Numbered from the stretch's first letter, positions 8,501 to 18,886 are shown. The stretch is 64,000 nucleotides of DNA from an uncultured Gammaproteobacteria bacterium (GCA_958295465.1 OY282353.1:4579001-4643000), one strand, 5' to 3'. Numbers and translations are program-made. Notes: generated by a model not told the origin, from the sequence alone.

Positions 8501-8642
8501 CCGGCAAATCGCTCATCGGATTGCAGCGTGGGGCAGTCGGCCTCATCGCCGTAGGGGAAGGGCCGCTCTGCGATTTGGCGTCTCCGGGATGAACCGGTCG
8601 GCCCCATCGCCGTGGGGGAAGGGCTGACCGGCAAATCGCTCA
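8494..8642. repeat. Nested direct repeats after the sodium channel gene
   Basis: A 22-base sequence covering the channel stop codon (8494-8515, GGGCTGACCGG...CTCA) recurs exactly at 8621-8642. A second pair, 8537-8563 and 8598-8624, matches at 25 of 27 bases (TCGGCC-CATCGCCGT-GGGGAAGGGC). The two pairs interleave, as from a local duplication that later diverged. No gene lies in the stretch to 8704. Confidence 0.85.
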
Positions 8643-8704
8643 CCGAGTTCCGAAACAGGGGAGCGGAGACGGCGCCCCGAGGCGAACGCGAACCGGGGCG
8701 CCGG

Positions 8705-10666
<1,962 letters not shown>

Positions 10667-11277
10667 CGCCGCCTCCGATGGGTTCGGGCTGGCTCGATCC
10701 TACGGGAAACCGCCGGTGCGGGAGCATGGCGCGGTCCGGGCAGACCGCGGATTACGGGAAGAAGCCCGGACCAATCGCGTTCACCGCGAACGACACTTGA
10801 GCAGCGGCGTCCGCCACGCATTTCTGGAGGCGGCTCTCAACCTGTTGGGCGGCTTCCGACTGTCATATTGGTCCCGTATCCGTGAAATCTTCGACAAAAC
10901 GACGAAGATTCGTTGGCCAGCCGGCGTATGGTTCCGGCCATGCCGGGTTCGGAAGCGGCGGGTGACAATGCAACGGCGCAGGGAGCGGGCAGCCAGCGAT
11001 GCATAATCCGTATCGCGGTATCGGTGACGGCGCCGTATCAAGCAACCGTTCTCCGAGCACACGAAGTCATCAGGCATACGTGACCGCGCCGCACCAAACG
11101 GGCGGTGACAACAGTGGAACGCACGGTGCTCGGAGCGATGCCGTCGATTCGCCGAGCTTCGGTGACCGTCGCATCATGCGCACCGGTCGAGTGGCCTTCG
11201 ACAACGATGCGCATCACGGTCGGGGTTGCGAGGGTGGGGGCTTATACGCCGCGTAGTGCTCGGCGGCAGCAGGAACG
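10667..11277. other. Intergenic, ~610 bp at the left edge of the decay zone
   Basis: Contains hairpin repeat copy 1 (10874-10955). The rest holds no gene I can support; open frames near 10863-11256 lack start signals and known motifs. Confidence 0.4.
10874..10955 (+). repeat. Dispersed hairpin repeat, copy 1
   Basis: The core at 10887-10909 is ATCTTCG, nine loop bases, then CGAAGAT, a 7-bp stem-loop. It is followed by a conserved flank ending (G/A)CCGGCGT and a GATTCCGG/GGTTCCGG segment. The same layout is found at 13149-13230 and 14542-14606. This copy lies upstream of the aacS start. No ORF is conserved between copies, so it looks like a non-coding element. Confidence 0.8.
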
Positions 11278-11442
11278 ATGACGGGAACGAACACGCGATT
11301 GACGGCGGCGGTCGAGAGCTACTTCGCCGATCTGCGGCGGGTGCGCGCCTCGGGCGGCGCCACCGGCGAGCGGTCCAGTTGCACCCCGCTCGCGAACCTG
11401 CTCGATGCCGTCGGTGCGACCCTCAAGCCCAAGGTGTACTGC
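11278..11442 (+). pseudogene. 5' fragment of a type ISP/N6-adenine methylase gene
   Basis: The frame from ATG 11278 gives AAVESYFADLRRVRASGG, then a segment ending LLDAVGATLKPKVYC. This reads as the N-terminus of large single-chain restriction-modification enzymes (type ISP or N6 methylase), which run past 1000 residues. Similarity ends at about 11442 and no downstream part is present. A short AGGAA precedes the ATG. I recognise the family from the sequence pattern only, so the assignment is moderate. Confidence 0.5.
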
Positions 11443-11691
11443 CATGGCGAATTTCGCCGGATCATCCTGGGTGCCTGTAGTACGCGCTTGCCAGCCGCCG
11501 ACCGCGTATCAGCAGGGGATAGTTCTGTGAACGCGCCGCCGAAATCGTAGCTGCCGCCGTTCGTCGCATAGCTCACCCCGCCCTGAAGCGTGTACCACCA
11601 TCATCCCAGGCGTGCATGCCGTTCAGACCCAGGCGAGGCCAGTCGCCCTGGTCACCGGCGAGAGCTGAATGCATGGCACGGGACCCCTTCT

Positions 11692-11721
11692 TTGACATCA
11701 GGACATCAAGCTACCTATGCT
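11692..11721 (+). promoter_or_regulatory. Predicted sigma-70 promoter of vapBC, probably leaderless
   Basis: TTGACA at 11692-11697 and TATGCT at 11716-11721 are separated by 18 bases. Transcription would start around 11728, one base before the vapB ATG at 11729, so the message is likely leaderless, which fits the lack of a Shine-Dalgarno. The -10 region also overlaps a possible upstream ATG at 11717. Confidence 0.65.
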
Positions 11722-11728
11722 TGGATGC

Positions 11729-11977
11729 ATGAGAACGACCCTGACCCTCGATGCGGACGTGGCTGCCCTGCTCCGGCGGATGCAGCAGGCCCACGGACGC
11801 AGCTTCAAGGCCGTCGTCAACGATGCCTTACGGCAAGGTTTGCGACAGATGGCTACTCCCTCCGAATCGCCGGCTCATTACCGAACCCCTGTCGTCGATC
11901 TCGGACGATGCCTGACGGGCAGCCTCGATGACGTTGCGGAAGCGCTTGCGGTGGCCGAAGGGGAGCAGTTTCGGTGA
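11729..11977 (+). CDS. vapB: Ribbon-helix-helix antitoxin, VapB type
   Basis: An 82-residue antitoxin beginning MRTTLTLDADVAALLRRMQQ, the typical ribbon-helix-helix start (one beta strand, then helix) that binds operator DNA. The C-terminal half (VVDLGRCLTGSLDDVAEALA) would wrap the toxin. Its last four bases overlap the toxin start (GTGA), so the pair is co-translated. The start at 11729 suits the promoter position; an upstream ATG at 11717 would overlap the -10 box. The pair probably represses its own promoter, as in other VapBC loci. Confidence 0.85.
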   Translation: MRTTLTLDADVAALLRRMQQAHGRSFKAVVNDALRQGLRQMATPSESPAHYRTPVVDLGRCLTGSLDDVAEALAVAEGEQFR

Positions 11978-12402
11978 TCCTCATTGACGCCAACCTGCTG
12001 GTCTATGCCCATGTCGGCTCGTTCCCGCAACACGGCGCGGCTCGAGAATGGCTTGATGAAAAAATCAACGGCACGGCGCCGGTTGGTCTGCCTTGGCCCA
12101 GCCTCCTGGGTTTCGTCCGGCTCGTCAGCAATCCGCGGATTTTCGAGCGCCCTTCATCGATCATGACGGCATGGCGGCAGGTGGAGTCGTGGCTGGCCGC
12201 GGACTCCACCTGGATCCCTCTCCCGACCGAACGTCACCGCGAGGTACTCGGGCCACTCATGAAGAGCGCGGAGGGCCGGGCCAACCTGGTCCCGGACGCC
12301 CATGTCGCCGCCCTCGCCATCGAACATGGGCTCGTCTTGTGTTCGACCGACGGCGATTTCGCCCGCTTCGACGGCCTCGATTGGCTCAACCCGCTCAAGT
12401 AG
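11974..12402 (+). CDS. vapC: PIN-domain ribonuclease toxin, VapC type
   Basis: A 142-residue PIN-domain protein starting with GTG. Acidic metal-binding positions are visible: D5 in MILIDANLLVYA, E25 region, D108 in NLVPDAHVAALA and D125-D127 in STDGDFARF, followed by the standard ending W-NPL. Such toxins cut tRNA or rRNA in a Mg-dependent way and are held by VapB. It is the only apparently intact toxin-antitoxin pair in the window. Its G+C and codon use resemble the backbone. Confidence 0.92.
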   Translation: MILIDANLLVYAHVGSFPQHGAAREWLDEKINGTAPVGLPWPSLLGFVRLVSNPRIFERPSSIMTAWRQVESWLAADSTWIPLPTERHREVLGPLMKSAEGRANLVPDAHVAALAIEHGLVLCSTDGDFARFDGLDWLNPLK

Positions 12403-12613
12403 ACCCTCACCCGGCCGGCGATGCCTACCGGCTGGGAATCATCCTGGAGGTCTCCCGGCGGACGCTCGAAGCCCGCCGCTTCGAGATCGCGGGCGGGGCT
12501 CAGTCCCGAACCCGGAGGCCGTAGCGCTGCCTGCGCGCCACCCCTTGACGTTTCCCCGACGCTTCAGCAGCCTCCCGACGATGCTGCGAGCGCAACAGAT
12601 GGGGCGGCGTCCG
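12403..12613. other. Short gap between vapC and the retropepsin gene
   Basis: 211 bases with no supported gene. A frame reading AYRLGIILEVSRRTLEARR continues into it but has no start and no certain family. Confidence 0.35.
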
Positions 12614-12995
12614 ATGGGACGAATCATCGTACAGACCGAGGGCACCAATCCGTTCGACGGGGACAAGTCCATTCGGTGCGGGATGCTCGTCGATACCGGC
12701 GCCGGCGCACTGATCCTCCCCTTGGCATGGAAGGAACGTTTCGGAAACTTCCGGCATTCGAAACCGGTCGAGTTGCAATTGGCCAATCGGGAGATCGTGC
12801 ACGGCGAGGCCTGCGGCCCGGTGCAAATCAGGATGGACGGTTTCCGTCCCATCTTCAACGAAGCGATTTTTTCTGGATTCGGAGGATGGAGACCCGAAAC
12901 CCCTCCTCGGCTACGTGATCCTGGAACAGGCACAGGCCGCTGTGGACATGCCGGGCCATCGCCTGGTTCCGGTGAGGGACATCGATCTGAAGTGA
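12614..12995 (+). pseudogene. Retropepsin-like aspartic protease, one-base frameshift
   Basis: The frame from ATG 12614 gives MGRIIVQTEG, then GMLVDTGAGALILPLAWKE, which holds the DTGA catalytic motif of retroviral-type aspartic proteases. It continues to FNEAIF and leaves frame at a run of six T (12867-12872). Removing one T gives FLDSEDGDPKPLLGYVILEQ, then QAAVDMPGHRLVPVRDIDLK and a stop at 12995. This is the standard ending of the small bacterial family, and total length would be 126 residues, as expected. Either the gene is dead, or the T run is a sequencing error or slippage site. Confidence 0.8.
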
Positions 12996-13148
12996 CGCCA
13001 CTCCCGATACGACGTGCGCGTCATCCCCACCGGACCCGAGCCGGCAAGACCGGAGTGGCTCATTTCGCCGTGCATGGAATCCGACAGGGCCGGCAGGTAG
13101 CGGGATGCGGTGGCGGTGTACTTCAATCGATCCGGCTCACCGGCCAGC
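12996..13148. other. Gap between the retropepsin pseudogene and repeat copy 2
   Basis: About 150 bases with no gene or motif that I can support. Confidence 0.35.
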
Positions 13149-13230
13149 CCCTTATCCGTGGAATCTTCGACAAAACGACGAAGATAAGTACGCCAACCGG
13201 CGTTTGATTCCGGTGATGCGGGTCAGGAAG
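13149..13230 (+). repeat. Dispersed hairpin repeat, copy 2
   Basis: Same structure as the copy at 10874-10955: CCGTG-AATCTTCG, loop ACAAAACGA, CGAAGAT, then a CCAACCGGCGT flank and GATTCCGG. Roughly 75 percent identical to copy 1 over about 80 bases. Its right end reaches into the start of the HicA remnant, so insertion of this element may have removed the 5' part of hicA. Confidence 0.8.
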
Positions 13231-13355
13231 ACGGCACTCGAAGATCGATGGCATCGTGACCTTGCCCCGGCACCGGCAGGTCACTCCTGCGGTCGCCCGT
13301 TCCATCGCAAGGAAGGCGGGGGGGCTCGGCCTGCAACCGATCGGGAGAACGCAAG
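13217..13355 (+). pseudogene. 3' remnant of a HicA-type toxin gene
   Basis: A frame without a start codon reads CGSGRRHSKIDGIVTLPRHR, then QVTPAVARSIARKAG. This matches the C-terminal half of HicA (a small dsRNA-binding-fold RNase) with the loop-histidine region and the PRH-TPAVARSI-RKAG ending. A stop (13214-13216) lies immediately upstream, where repeat copy 2 begins. A run of seven G at 13318-13324 may also have shifted the end. It sits just before hicB, the normal hicAB order. The toxin is therefore almost certainly inactive. Confidence 0.65.
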
Positions 13356-13742
13356 ATGACCCGGTATCCTGCGCTGATCGATGGAGAAACCGGCGCCTAC
13401 GGCGTCACGTTCCCTGACCTGCCGGGCATCGTCGCCATGGGCGCGACCCTGGACGAAGCCTTGCTGAACGCCGAAGAAGCACTCCGCGACTACGCCACCG
13501 AAACGGAGAAGGACGGACAGCCGCTCGTCGTTCCGAGCATGCTCGAAAACGTATCGCCTGTCGCGGGCTCCACGCTCGTCACGGTTCCCTTGATTCGTCT
13601 CTCCGGTCGCAACGTCCGCGCCAACCTGACCCTCGATGAAGGAGTTGTCGCGTTTATCGACGGCGAAGCGCGAAGGAGGCGCATGACGCGCACCGCGTTC
13701 GTGGAGTGGATGGCGCGCCGCATCGCGCAGGATGGCGGATAG
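13356..13742 (+). CDS. hicB: HicB-family antitoxin
   Basis: A 128-residue HicB protein. The N-terminal partial RNase H-like fold begins MTRYPALIDGETGAYGVTFP with the DLPGIVAMGATLDEAL pattern, and the C-terminus (NVRANLTLDEGVVAFIDGEA) is a ribbon-helix-helix DNA-binding segment. GGGAG lies eight bases before the ATG. The reading frame is intact although its partner toxin upstream is truncated, so this is an orphan antitoxin that could still act as a DNA-binding protein. Confidence 0.9.
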   Translation: MTRYPALIDGETGAYGVTFPDLPGIVAMGATLDEALLNAEEALRDYATETEKDGQPLVVPSMLENVSPVAGSTLVTVPLIRLSGRNVRANLTLDEGVVAFIDGEARRRRMTRTAFVEWMARRIAQDGG

Positions 13743-13784
13743 AGCCGGCGGGAAGCCCGCTGTCCGATGGACTGGACGATCTGC

Positions 13785-14100
13785 GCCGTGCCCGAGGTAC
13801 GCGGGCGGATCGTCGCCACCCCCGACGGCCGCCTGCTGAGGCGCGTGGGCGGCGACGCGCAACCCCTGCGCGGCGATACGATGGCCCGGTTCGTGCGTGA
13901 GCGGGAACATCGTGCCGGCGAAGACCAGCCTCTGGTCATGGCGCAGACCTCGGCATTCGATCCCGGCGCGATCAACCAGGCCCTTGCCGCCGATAGCCGG
14001 CCCCCCGTGAGGCAGGGCCGGATGGATCGGGAGATGGAATCGCGCCTCATGGAGCCGCCGATCTTCGAGGCGACCTCGAACTCCGTGACGGTCACGGGGG
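13785..14100 (+). pseudogene. Remnant of an AlbA_2-type (Schlafen-like) putative DNA-binding protein
   Basis: The plus frame reads GRIVATPDGRLLRRVGGDAQ, PLRGDTMARFVREREHRAGE, then DPGAINQALAADSRPPVR and later MESRLMEPPIFEATSNSVTV. These pieces look like the end of an AlbA_2 domain and the C-terminal tail of a larger ATP-binding/regulator protein, with the N-terminus and a long central part missing. No start signal is present. The family assignment is by pattern only. Confidence 0.4.
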
Positions 14101-14120
14101 AGCGTGTGCCCGGGCCGCCC

Positions 14121-14522
14121 TCACCGCTCGATCGCGCGCTTGACGCCGCCCTCGCCGATGGCGACGAAGGTGAACATGCCCTCGGTGACCCTGATCTCCT
14201 CCGGCGCCCGGCCCGCCCGCGTGCGGCGCACCCAGGTCTCGACGTGGACGGTGATCGAGGTGCGGCCGATGCGCTCGGTCCGGCAATGGCAGCTCACGCG
14301 GTCGCCGACGTAGACCGGCCGGTGGAAGCTCATCGCCTCGATGCCCACCGTCGCGACGCGCCCGCCAGCGCGCGCCATCGCGTACGAGCCGCCCGCGAGG
14401 TCCATCTGCGCGAGCAGCCAGCCGCCGAAGATGTCGCCGAACCGGTTGGTGTCGGCGGGCATCGCGATGGTGCGCAGCTCGGCCTCGGTCCGCGGCGGGG
14501 ATTGCGGGTCGTTCATGTTCAT
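14121..14522 (-). CDS. Acyl-CoA thioesterase, YciA/hotdog family
   Basis: A 133-residue single hotdog-domain thioesterase. The pattern MPADTNRFGDIFGGWLLAQM holds the conserved N-x-G-D-I-F-G-G-W catalytic loop of the YciA/acyl-CoA thioester hydrolase group, and MSFHRPVYVGDRVSCHCR follows. These enzymes hydrolyse short to long acyl-CoA and form hexamers. The chosen ATG at 14522 has AAGGA upstream; a further frame extends into hairpin repeat copy 3, which lies immediately 5' of the gene. It is a single gene. Confidence 0.9.
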   Translation of the reverse strand: MNMNDPQSPPRTEAELRTIAMPADTNRFGDIFGGWLLAQMDLAGGSYAMARAGGRVATVGIEAMSFHRPVYVGDRVSCHCRTERIGRTSITVHVETWVRRTRAGRAPEEIRVTEGMFTFVAIGEGGVKRAIER

Positions 14523-14541
14523 GCTTCCTTGGCCCCTTGCC

Positions 14542-14606
14542 CATGACATTTCCGACAAGACGACGAAGAGTCGTTCGCCCACCGGCTTTCGATTCCGTGA
14601 CGCCGG
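14542..14606 (+). repeat. Dispersed hairpin repeat, copy 3
   Basis: Shows TTCCGACAAGACGACGAAGA, then GTCGTTCGCCCACCGGC and GATTCCG, in the same order as the two other copies, but more diverged, with a weaker stem. It lies about 20 bases upstream of the minus-strand thioesterase start, so like copy 1 it sits in a 5' untranslated position. Confidence 0.75.
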
Positions 14607-14682
14607 ACCTCCGGGAGCGGCGTGTCCCGGGAGGACGCGCCGCTCCCAGGATTGAATCTCGGCCGGCTCGCGCCTCTCCGGT

Positions 14683-16074
14683 TCACGGCAAGGCCGGCCT
14701 GCGCTCCCCGTACCGGGTGGCCTGCTCGTAAGCGTAAGCGACCTGCAACACCTGCAAGTCCGCGCCCGGCCGTCCGGTCACCTGCAAGCCCCGTGGCATC
14801 CCTCCGGCCGAAAAGCCGCAGGGCACCGAGATCGCCGGCAGGTTCAACAGCGGCGCGACGAGGAGCAGGCTCCAGTCGTGGTTCATGGACGTGACTTCAT
14901 CGTCATGACGATAGGGATCGGTCAGGTCGGTCGGCCATACGAGCACGTCATGCGACTCGAAGGCGGCGACCACGTCGCGCCAGAGCCGCAGCCGGTATTC
15001 CTCGGCCGCGGCCATGTCGGCGCCGGTAAGGTCGGCGAACCATTCCTGCCTTTCACGCAGTGAAGGCGCCAGCCGGCCGCGATCGTTTTCATAAACGGGG
15101 GCGGTGTCTGCGCTGACCCGGTAATAGGCCAGCACGTCGTAGGCCGCCTCCAGCCCGACGAGGTCGAGATCGCAGGGTTCGATCCGGCAGCCGAGGGAAT
15201 CGAACACACCTTTCTGGGCGTCGAAGTTGCGGGCGACGTCCGGGTCCACGTCCAGCGAGCCGTGGTCGGCGCTCCAGCCCACCCTGAGACCGGACGGATC
15301 CGTCTCCAGGTCCGGCAAGCCCGGCGGAAACGGCGCGGCGACGGGCACCGGGCAGCGGAGGTCCGGGCCTGCCAGGGCCGAGAGGAACAGGGCCGCGTCG
15401 GAGACCGTCCTGGCCATCGGGCCGGCGGTGTTCATGTTCTGCCACAGCCGCGGGTTGGGGACGTCGGGGATCATCCAGGTGGTCGGGCGGTGGCCGACGA
15501 CGTTGCACCATCCGGCCGGGTTGCGGATGGACCCGCCGATGTCCGAGCCGTCCGCCAGCGCGCACAGGCCGGCGGCCAGCGCGGCGCCGCTGCCTCCGCT
15601 GCTGGCGCCCGGACACCGCTCCGGGTCCCAGGGGTTTCGCGTGGAGCCGAACACGGGGTTGCTGCAGGTGTTGCGAGCCATCGTGAATTCAGGGGTGTTG
15701 AGCTTGCCGAGGACGATCGCCCCGGCCGCCTTCTCCCGTTCGACCACCAAATGGTCGAACTCCGGCACGTGGTCCCGCAGCGCCAGGCAGGCCATCGTGG
15801 TCCTGGTGCCCTTCGTCTGGAAGCAGTCCTTCACGCCGACGGGCAGGCCGTGCAGGACACCCCTCGCGTCATTCCGGGAACGTGCCCGATCGGCCGCCTT
15901 CGCCTCGTCCCGGGCCTCGTCGAGGCGCAAGGTGACGAAGGCGTTCAGCGCCGGATTGACGCGCTCGATACGCTTGATGTGCGCATCCACGAGCTCCAGC
16001 ACGCTCACCGCCCCGCCGTCGAGCAGGCGCTTCTGCTCGACGGCGGATTGATGGCAAAGTTCGTTTTCGTTCAT
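14683..16074 (-). CDS. Amidase (amidase signature family)
   Basis: A 463-residue amidase signature enzyme, which hydrolyses carboxamides to acid and ammonia through a Ser-cisSer-Lys triad. The lysine is in LPVGVKDCFQ, the cis-serine in CPGASSGGSGAALAAG and the nucleophile in DGSDIGGSIRNPA. The sequence resembles bacterial aryl- or mixed-substrate amidases rather than GatA: gatB and gatC are absent. No clear Shine-Dalgarno precedes the ATG at 16074. It is divergent from the acyl-CoA ligase; its product could be a carboxylic acid activated by one of the neighbouring CoA ligases, which is only a guess. Confidence 0.9.
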   Translation of the reverse strand: MNENELCHQSAVEQKRLLDGGAVSVLELVDAHIKRIERVNPALNAFVTLRLDEARDEAKAADRARSRNDARGVLHGLPVGVKDCFQTKGTRTTMACLALRDHVPEFDHLVVEREKAAGAIVLGKLNTPEFTMARNTCSNPVFGSTRNPWDPERCPGASSGGSGAALAAGLCALADGSDIGGSIRNPAGWCNVVGHRPTTWMIPDVPNPRLWQNMNTAGPMARTVSDAALFLSALAGPDLRCPVPVAAPFPPGLPDLETDPSGLRVGWSADHGSLDVDPDVARNFDAQKGVFDSLGCRIEPCDLDLVGLEAAYDVLAYYRVSADTAPVYENDRGRLAPSLRERQEWFADLTGADMAAAEEYRLRLWRDVVAAFESHDVLVWPTDLTDPYRHDDEVTSMNHDWSLLLVAPLLNLPAISVPCGFSAGGMPRGLQVTGRPGADLQVLQVAYAYEQATRYGERRPALP

Positions 16075-16389
16075 CGTGGATCACCGTGGATGGCAAAGTC
16101 TCGGCAGGTTGCTTCGTCTCCGGCGTTGCCGGCAAACGATACCGCGGGCGCAGATGTCGAGCCGCGTCGTGTTGTCCCGTACCGCGGGCCTTCACGGCAG
16201 CAGGCGGACGCCCGCCGCCCGTCCGCTGTCGCGGAGGATTGTCGCCCGCTTCGGGGCGGCTGTCATCGCGTCAGGCACGCCATACGCCGTCCGGCGGGCA
16301 TGGGTCCGCGGTGGCGATATTGACGATCGTGGCACCGGCTTGCACCCTGTCCGAGGTGAAGCGGACGGGCGACGAGAGGAGCATCGAAA
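16075..16389. other. Intergenic, 315 bp between divergent genes
   Basis: Should hold promoters for the amidase (minus) and the acyl-CoA ligase (plus). I saw no convincing promoter pair, repeat or RNA structure. Confidence 0.4.
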
Positions 16390-18030
16390 ATGAACCTGGA
16401 ACGTGGCGTCAACCCCTTCGAGACCGCCCTCCACCGCACCCCGGCGAACTACACCCCGCTCACCCCGCTCACGTTCATCGAGCGTGCCGCCACGGTCTGG
16501 CCCGACCACCCCTCGGTCATCGACGGCGAGCGTCGCTTCACCTGGGTAGAGACGTATGCGCGCTGCCGCCGCCTCGCCTCGGCGCTCGCGAGACGCGGCA
16601 TCGGGGTTGGGGACTGCGTGGCGGTCTTCGCGCCGAACGTTCCGGCGATCTACGAGGCCAGCTTCGGCGTACCGATGCTCGGCGCGGTGCTCAACACCAT
16701 CAACGTCCGGCTCGACCCGGCGACCATCGCGTTCATCCTGGAGCACGGTGAGGCGAAGGCGCTGCTCACCGATCGCGAGCTCTCGCCGGTGATCGCGGAC
16801 GCGCTCTCCCGGATGGAGCGCCCGCCACTGGTCATCGACGTCGACGATGCCCTTGCGTCGGGCGGGGAGCGCATCGGCGAGGTCGAGTACGAGGCGTTCC
16901 TCGAAGAGGGGGACCCCGGATTCGAATGGTCGGGTCCCGACGACGAATGGCGCGCCATCTCCCTCAACTACACCTCGGGCACCACCGGGAACCCGAAGGG
17001 CGTCGTCTACCACCACCGCGGCGCGTACCTCAACGCGCTCTCGAACGTCGTCGGCTGGAACCTCGCACACCATCCCGTCTACCTGTGGACCCTGCCGATG
17101 TTCCACTGCAACGGGTGGTGCTTCCCGTGGACGCTGGCGGCGGTCGGCGGGACCAGCGTCTGCGCGCGCAAGGTGGAGGCCGCCACGATCTACGAGGCGA
17201 TCGCCGGCGAAGGGGTGACGCATCTCTGCGGCGCGCCGGTGGTGCTCGGGATGATCCTGAACGCGGCCGAGGACGAGCGGCGCCCCTTCTCGCATCCGGT
17301 GCACGTGATGACCGCCGCCGCGCCCCCGCCCGCCGCGGTGCTGGAGCGCATGGAGCAGCAAGGGTTCAAGGTGACGCACGTCTACGGCCTCACCGAGACC
17401 TACGGACCCGCGGTGATCTGCGCGTGGAAGAAGGAATGGGACGATCTCCCGATGGCGGAGCAGGCGGAGCGCAAATCGCGCCAGGGCGTGCGCTACCACG
17501 CGCTCGACGCCCTGGAGGTGATGGACCCGGAGACGATGGCCCCGGTGCCGAGGGACGGCGAGACCCTCGGCGAGGTGATGTTCCGCGGCAACATCGTGAT
17601 GAAGGGCTATCTCAAGAATCCGGCCGCGACCGGGGAGGCGTTCGCGGGTGGCTGGTTCCACTCCGGCGATCTCGGGGTCGTGCACCCCGACGGCTACATC
17701 CAGCTCAAGGACCGGTCGAAGGACGTCATCATCTCGGGCGGGGAGAACATCTCCTCGATCGAGGTCGAGGACGCCCTCTACCGCCACCCGGCGGTGCTCG
17801 AAGCCGCGGTCGTCGCCCGCCCGGACGAGACGTGGGGCGAGACCCCCTGCGCGTTCGTGACCTTGCGCGAGGGGGCGGGCGCCGTCACCGGGGACGACGT
17901 CATCGCCTTCTGCCGCGACCATCTGGCGCGGTACAAGGTGCCGCGGACGGTGGTGTTCGGCCCGCTGCCGAAGACCTCGACCGGCAAGGTGCAGAAGTTC
18001 AAGCTGCGCGAGCGCGCCGGGGCGCTGTGA
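16390..18030 (+). CDS. Acyl-CoA synthetase (AMP-forming), DmdB/medium-chain type
   Basis: A 546-residue adenylate-forming ligase. The P-loop is SLNYTSGTTGNPKGVVYHHR, followed by the MFHCNGWCFPWT segment, VYGLTETYGP, and the C-terminal KTSTGKVQKF catalytic lysine motif. The N-terminus (ANYTPLTPLTFIERAA) is typical of the group that includes 3-methylmercaptopropionyl-CoA ligase DmdB and many medium-chain acyl-CoA ligases. Substrate cannot be fixed by sequence; no dmdC or dmdD gene is nearby. GAGAGG lies upstream of the ATG with a longish spacer. Confidence 0.9.
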   Translation: MNLERGVNPFETALHRTPANYTPLTPLTFIERAATVWPDHPSVIDGERRFTWVETYARCRRLASALARRGIGVGDCVAVFAPNVPAIYEASFGVPMLGAVLNTINVRLDPATIAFILEHGEAKALLTDRELSPVIADALSRMERPPLVIDVDDALASGGERIGEVEYEAFLEEGDPGFEWSGPDDEWRAISLNYTSGTTGNPKGVVYHHRGAYLNALSNVVGWNLAHHPVYLWTLPMFHCNGWCFPWTLAAVGGTSVCARKVEAATIYEAIAGEGVTHLCGAPVVLGMILNAAEDERRPFSHPVHVMTAAAPPPAAVLERMEQQGFKVTHVYGLTETYGPAVICAWKKEWDDLPMAEQAERKSRQGVRYHALDALEVMDPETMAPVPRDGETLGEVMFRGNIVMKGYLKNPAATGEAFAGGWFHSGDLGVVHPDGYIQLKDRSKDVIISGGENISSIEVEDALYRHPAVLEAAVVARPDETWGETPCAFVTLREGAGAVTGDDVIAFCRDHLARYKVPRTVVFGPLPKTSTGKVQKFKLRERAGAL

Positions 18031-18142
18031 GCCGCCGATACCCGTACAGACGACAGGGGCTGATGGAAGATGGAAGATGCGGCCGGAGCAGCATCGGAAC
18101 GCGGGCGAAATCCGACCGCGGGATCGTCGATGCAGTAAATAC

Positions 18143-18886
18143 TTACCTGGTCTGTATCGCACACGGCCTCGACGTGAGGAATGCCCGCATGTGAAACGTC
18201 GCCTGCGGGACGCCGTAGGCCGCATTGCGCCCGGCCGGGCAGGCGTGCCGGGCGAGGCATCCTCCGCCGAAACACCGTGCACCGGCGGGATGCTCGATAT
18301 GCGCAACACATCGATCGACGTCGTAGCCGCTCGTGGAGAACGCACCGACGGGACAGGCGGAAAGGCATGGGCGCTCGACGCAACGCTCGCAAGGACTGCC
18401 GCGCTCGTCACGCGGGGGCAGGTCGAGACGTTCGCGAAATGCGATTGCGCCCCGGTAAGCGTGCCACAGGCCGTAGTCCGGGTGCACCAGCGGTCCGATG
18501 GGCGAGGGGTATACGGAGCCGGCCCGCTGCGCCCACCGGATGAACGGCAGCCAGGGCGGACCACCGAACGGGAAGTGCGCGGCCCCGTCCAGGGTATGCG
18601 CAAGGCGCGAGACGATCCGCCGGCTCCATCGGTCCAGGGCGTCCGGCGCACCGTCGTTCGCTTCCTCCGAAGCCGCAAAGACAGGCCACATCCCGGGTCC
18701 GGCGTTGCCGACGAGGAGGAGCGTCCCCGCGCAGGCGCCGTCGCCGAAGCGTGGGACCGCGTCGTCCGGGACAGGGTGAAACGCGCCACGGCTCGCGAGC
18801 CCCTCGGCTTCGACGGCGGCGACGATGGTATCGATGGTTCGCACCAGGAACGCCTTCCGGATCCGGACTTTCAGTCCGTGGAGCAA
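18143..18886 (-). CDS. 4Fe-4S ferredoxin-type protein with QueG-like cysteine arrangement
   Basis: A 247-residue protein with cysteine clusters CERCVERPCLSACPVGAF and, about 20 residues later, CVAHIEHPAGARCFGGGC followed by HACPAG. This supplies ligands for one or two 4Fe-4S clusters, as in epoxyqueuosine reductase and reductive dehalogenases. The N-terminal half (GNAGPGMWPVFAASEEAND) lacks a cobalamin-binding domain I can recognise. I know similar stand-alone proteobacterial proteins without a defined role. Start uncertain: GTG 30-45 bases in is possible. A decayed copy of its 5' end lies at 19318-19436. Confidence 0.75.
   Translation of the reverse strand: MLHGLKVRIRKAFLVRTIDTIVAAVEAEGLASRGAFHPVPDDAVPRFGDGACAGTLLLVGNAGPGMWPVFAASEEANDGAPDALDRWSRRIVSRLAHTLDGAAHFPFGGPPWLPFIRWAQRAGSVYPSPIGPLVHPDYGLWHAYRGAIAFRERLDLPPRDERGSPCERCVERPCLSACPVGAFSTSGYDVDRCVAHIEHPAGARCFGGGCLARHACPAGRNAAYGVPQATFHMRAFLTSRPCAIQTR

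Noticed and set aside
11520..11600. Minus-strand stretch reading WYTLQGGVSYATNGG, like an outer-membrane beta-barrel piece.
   Set aside because: Too short, with stops just upstream and no second motif; could be chance, so not annotated.
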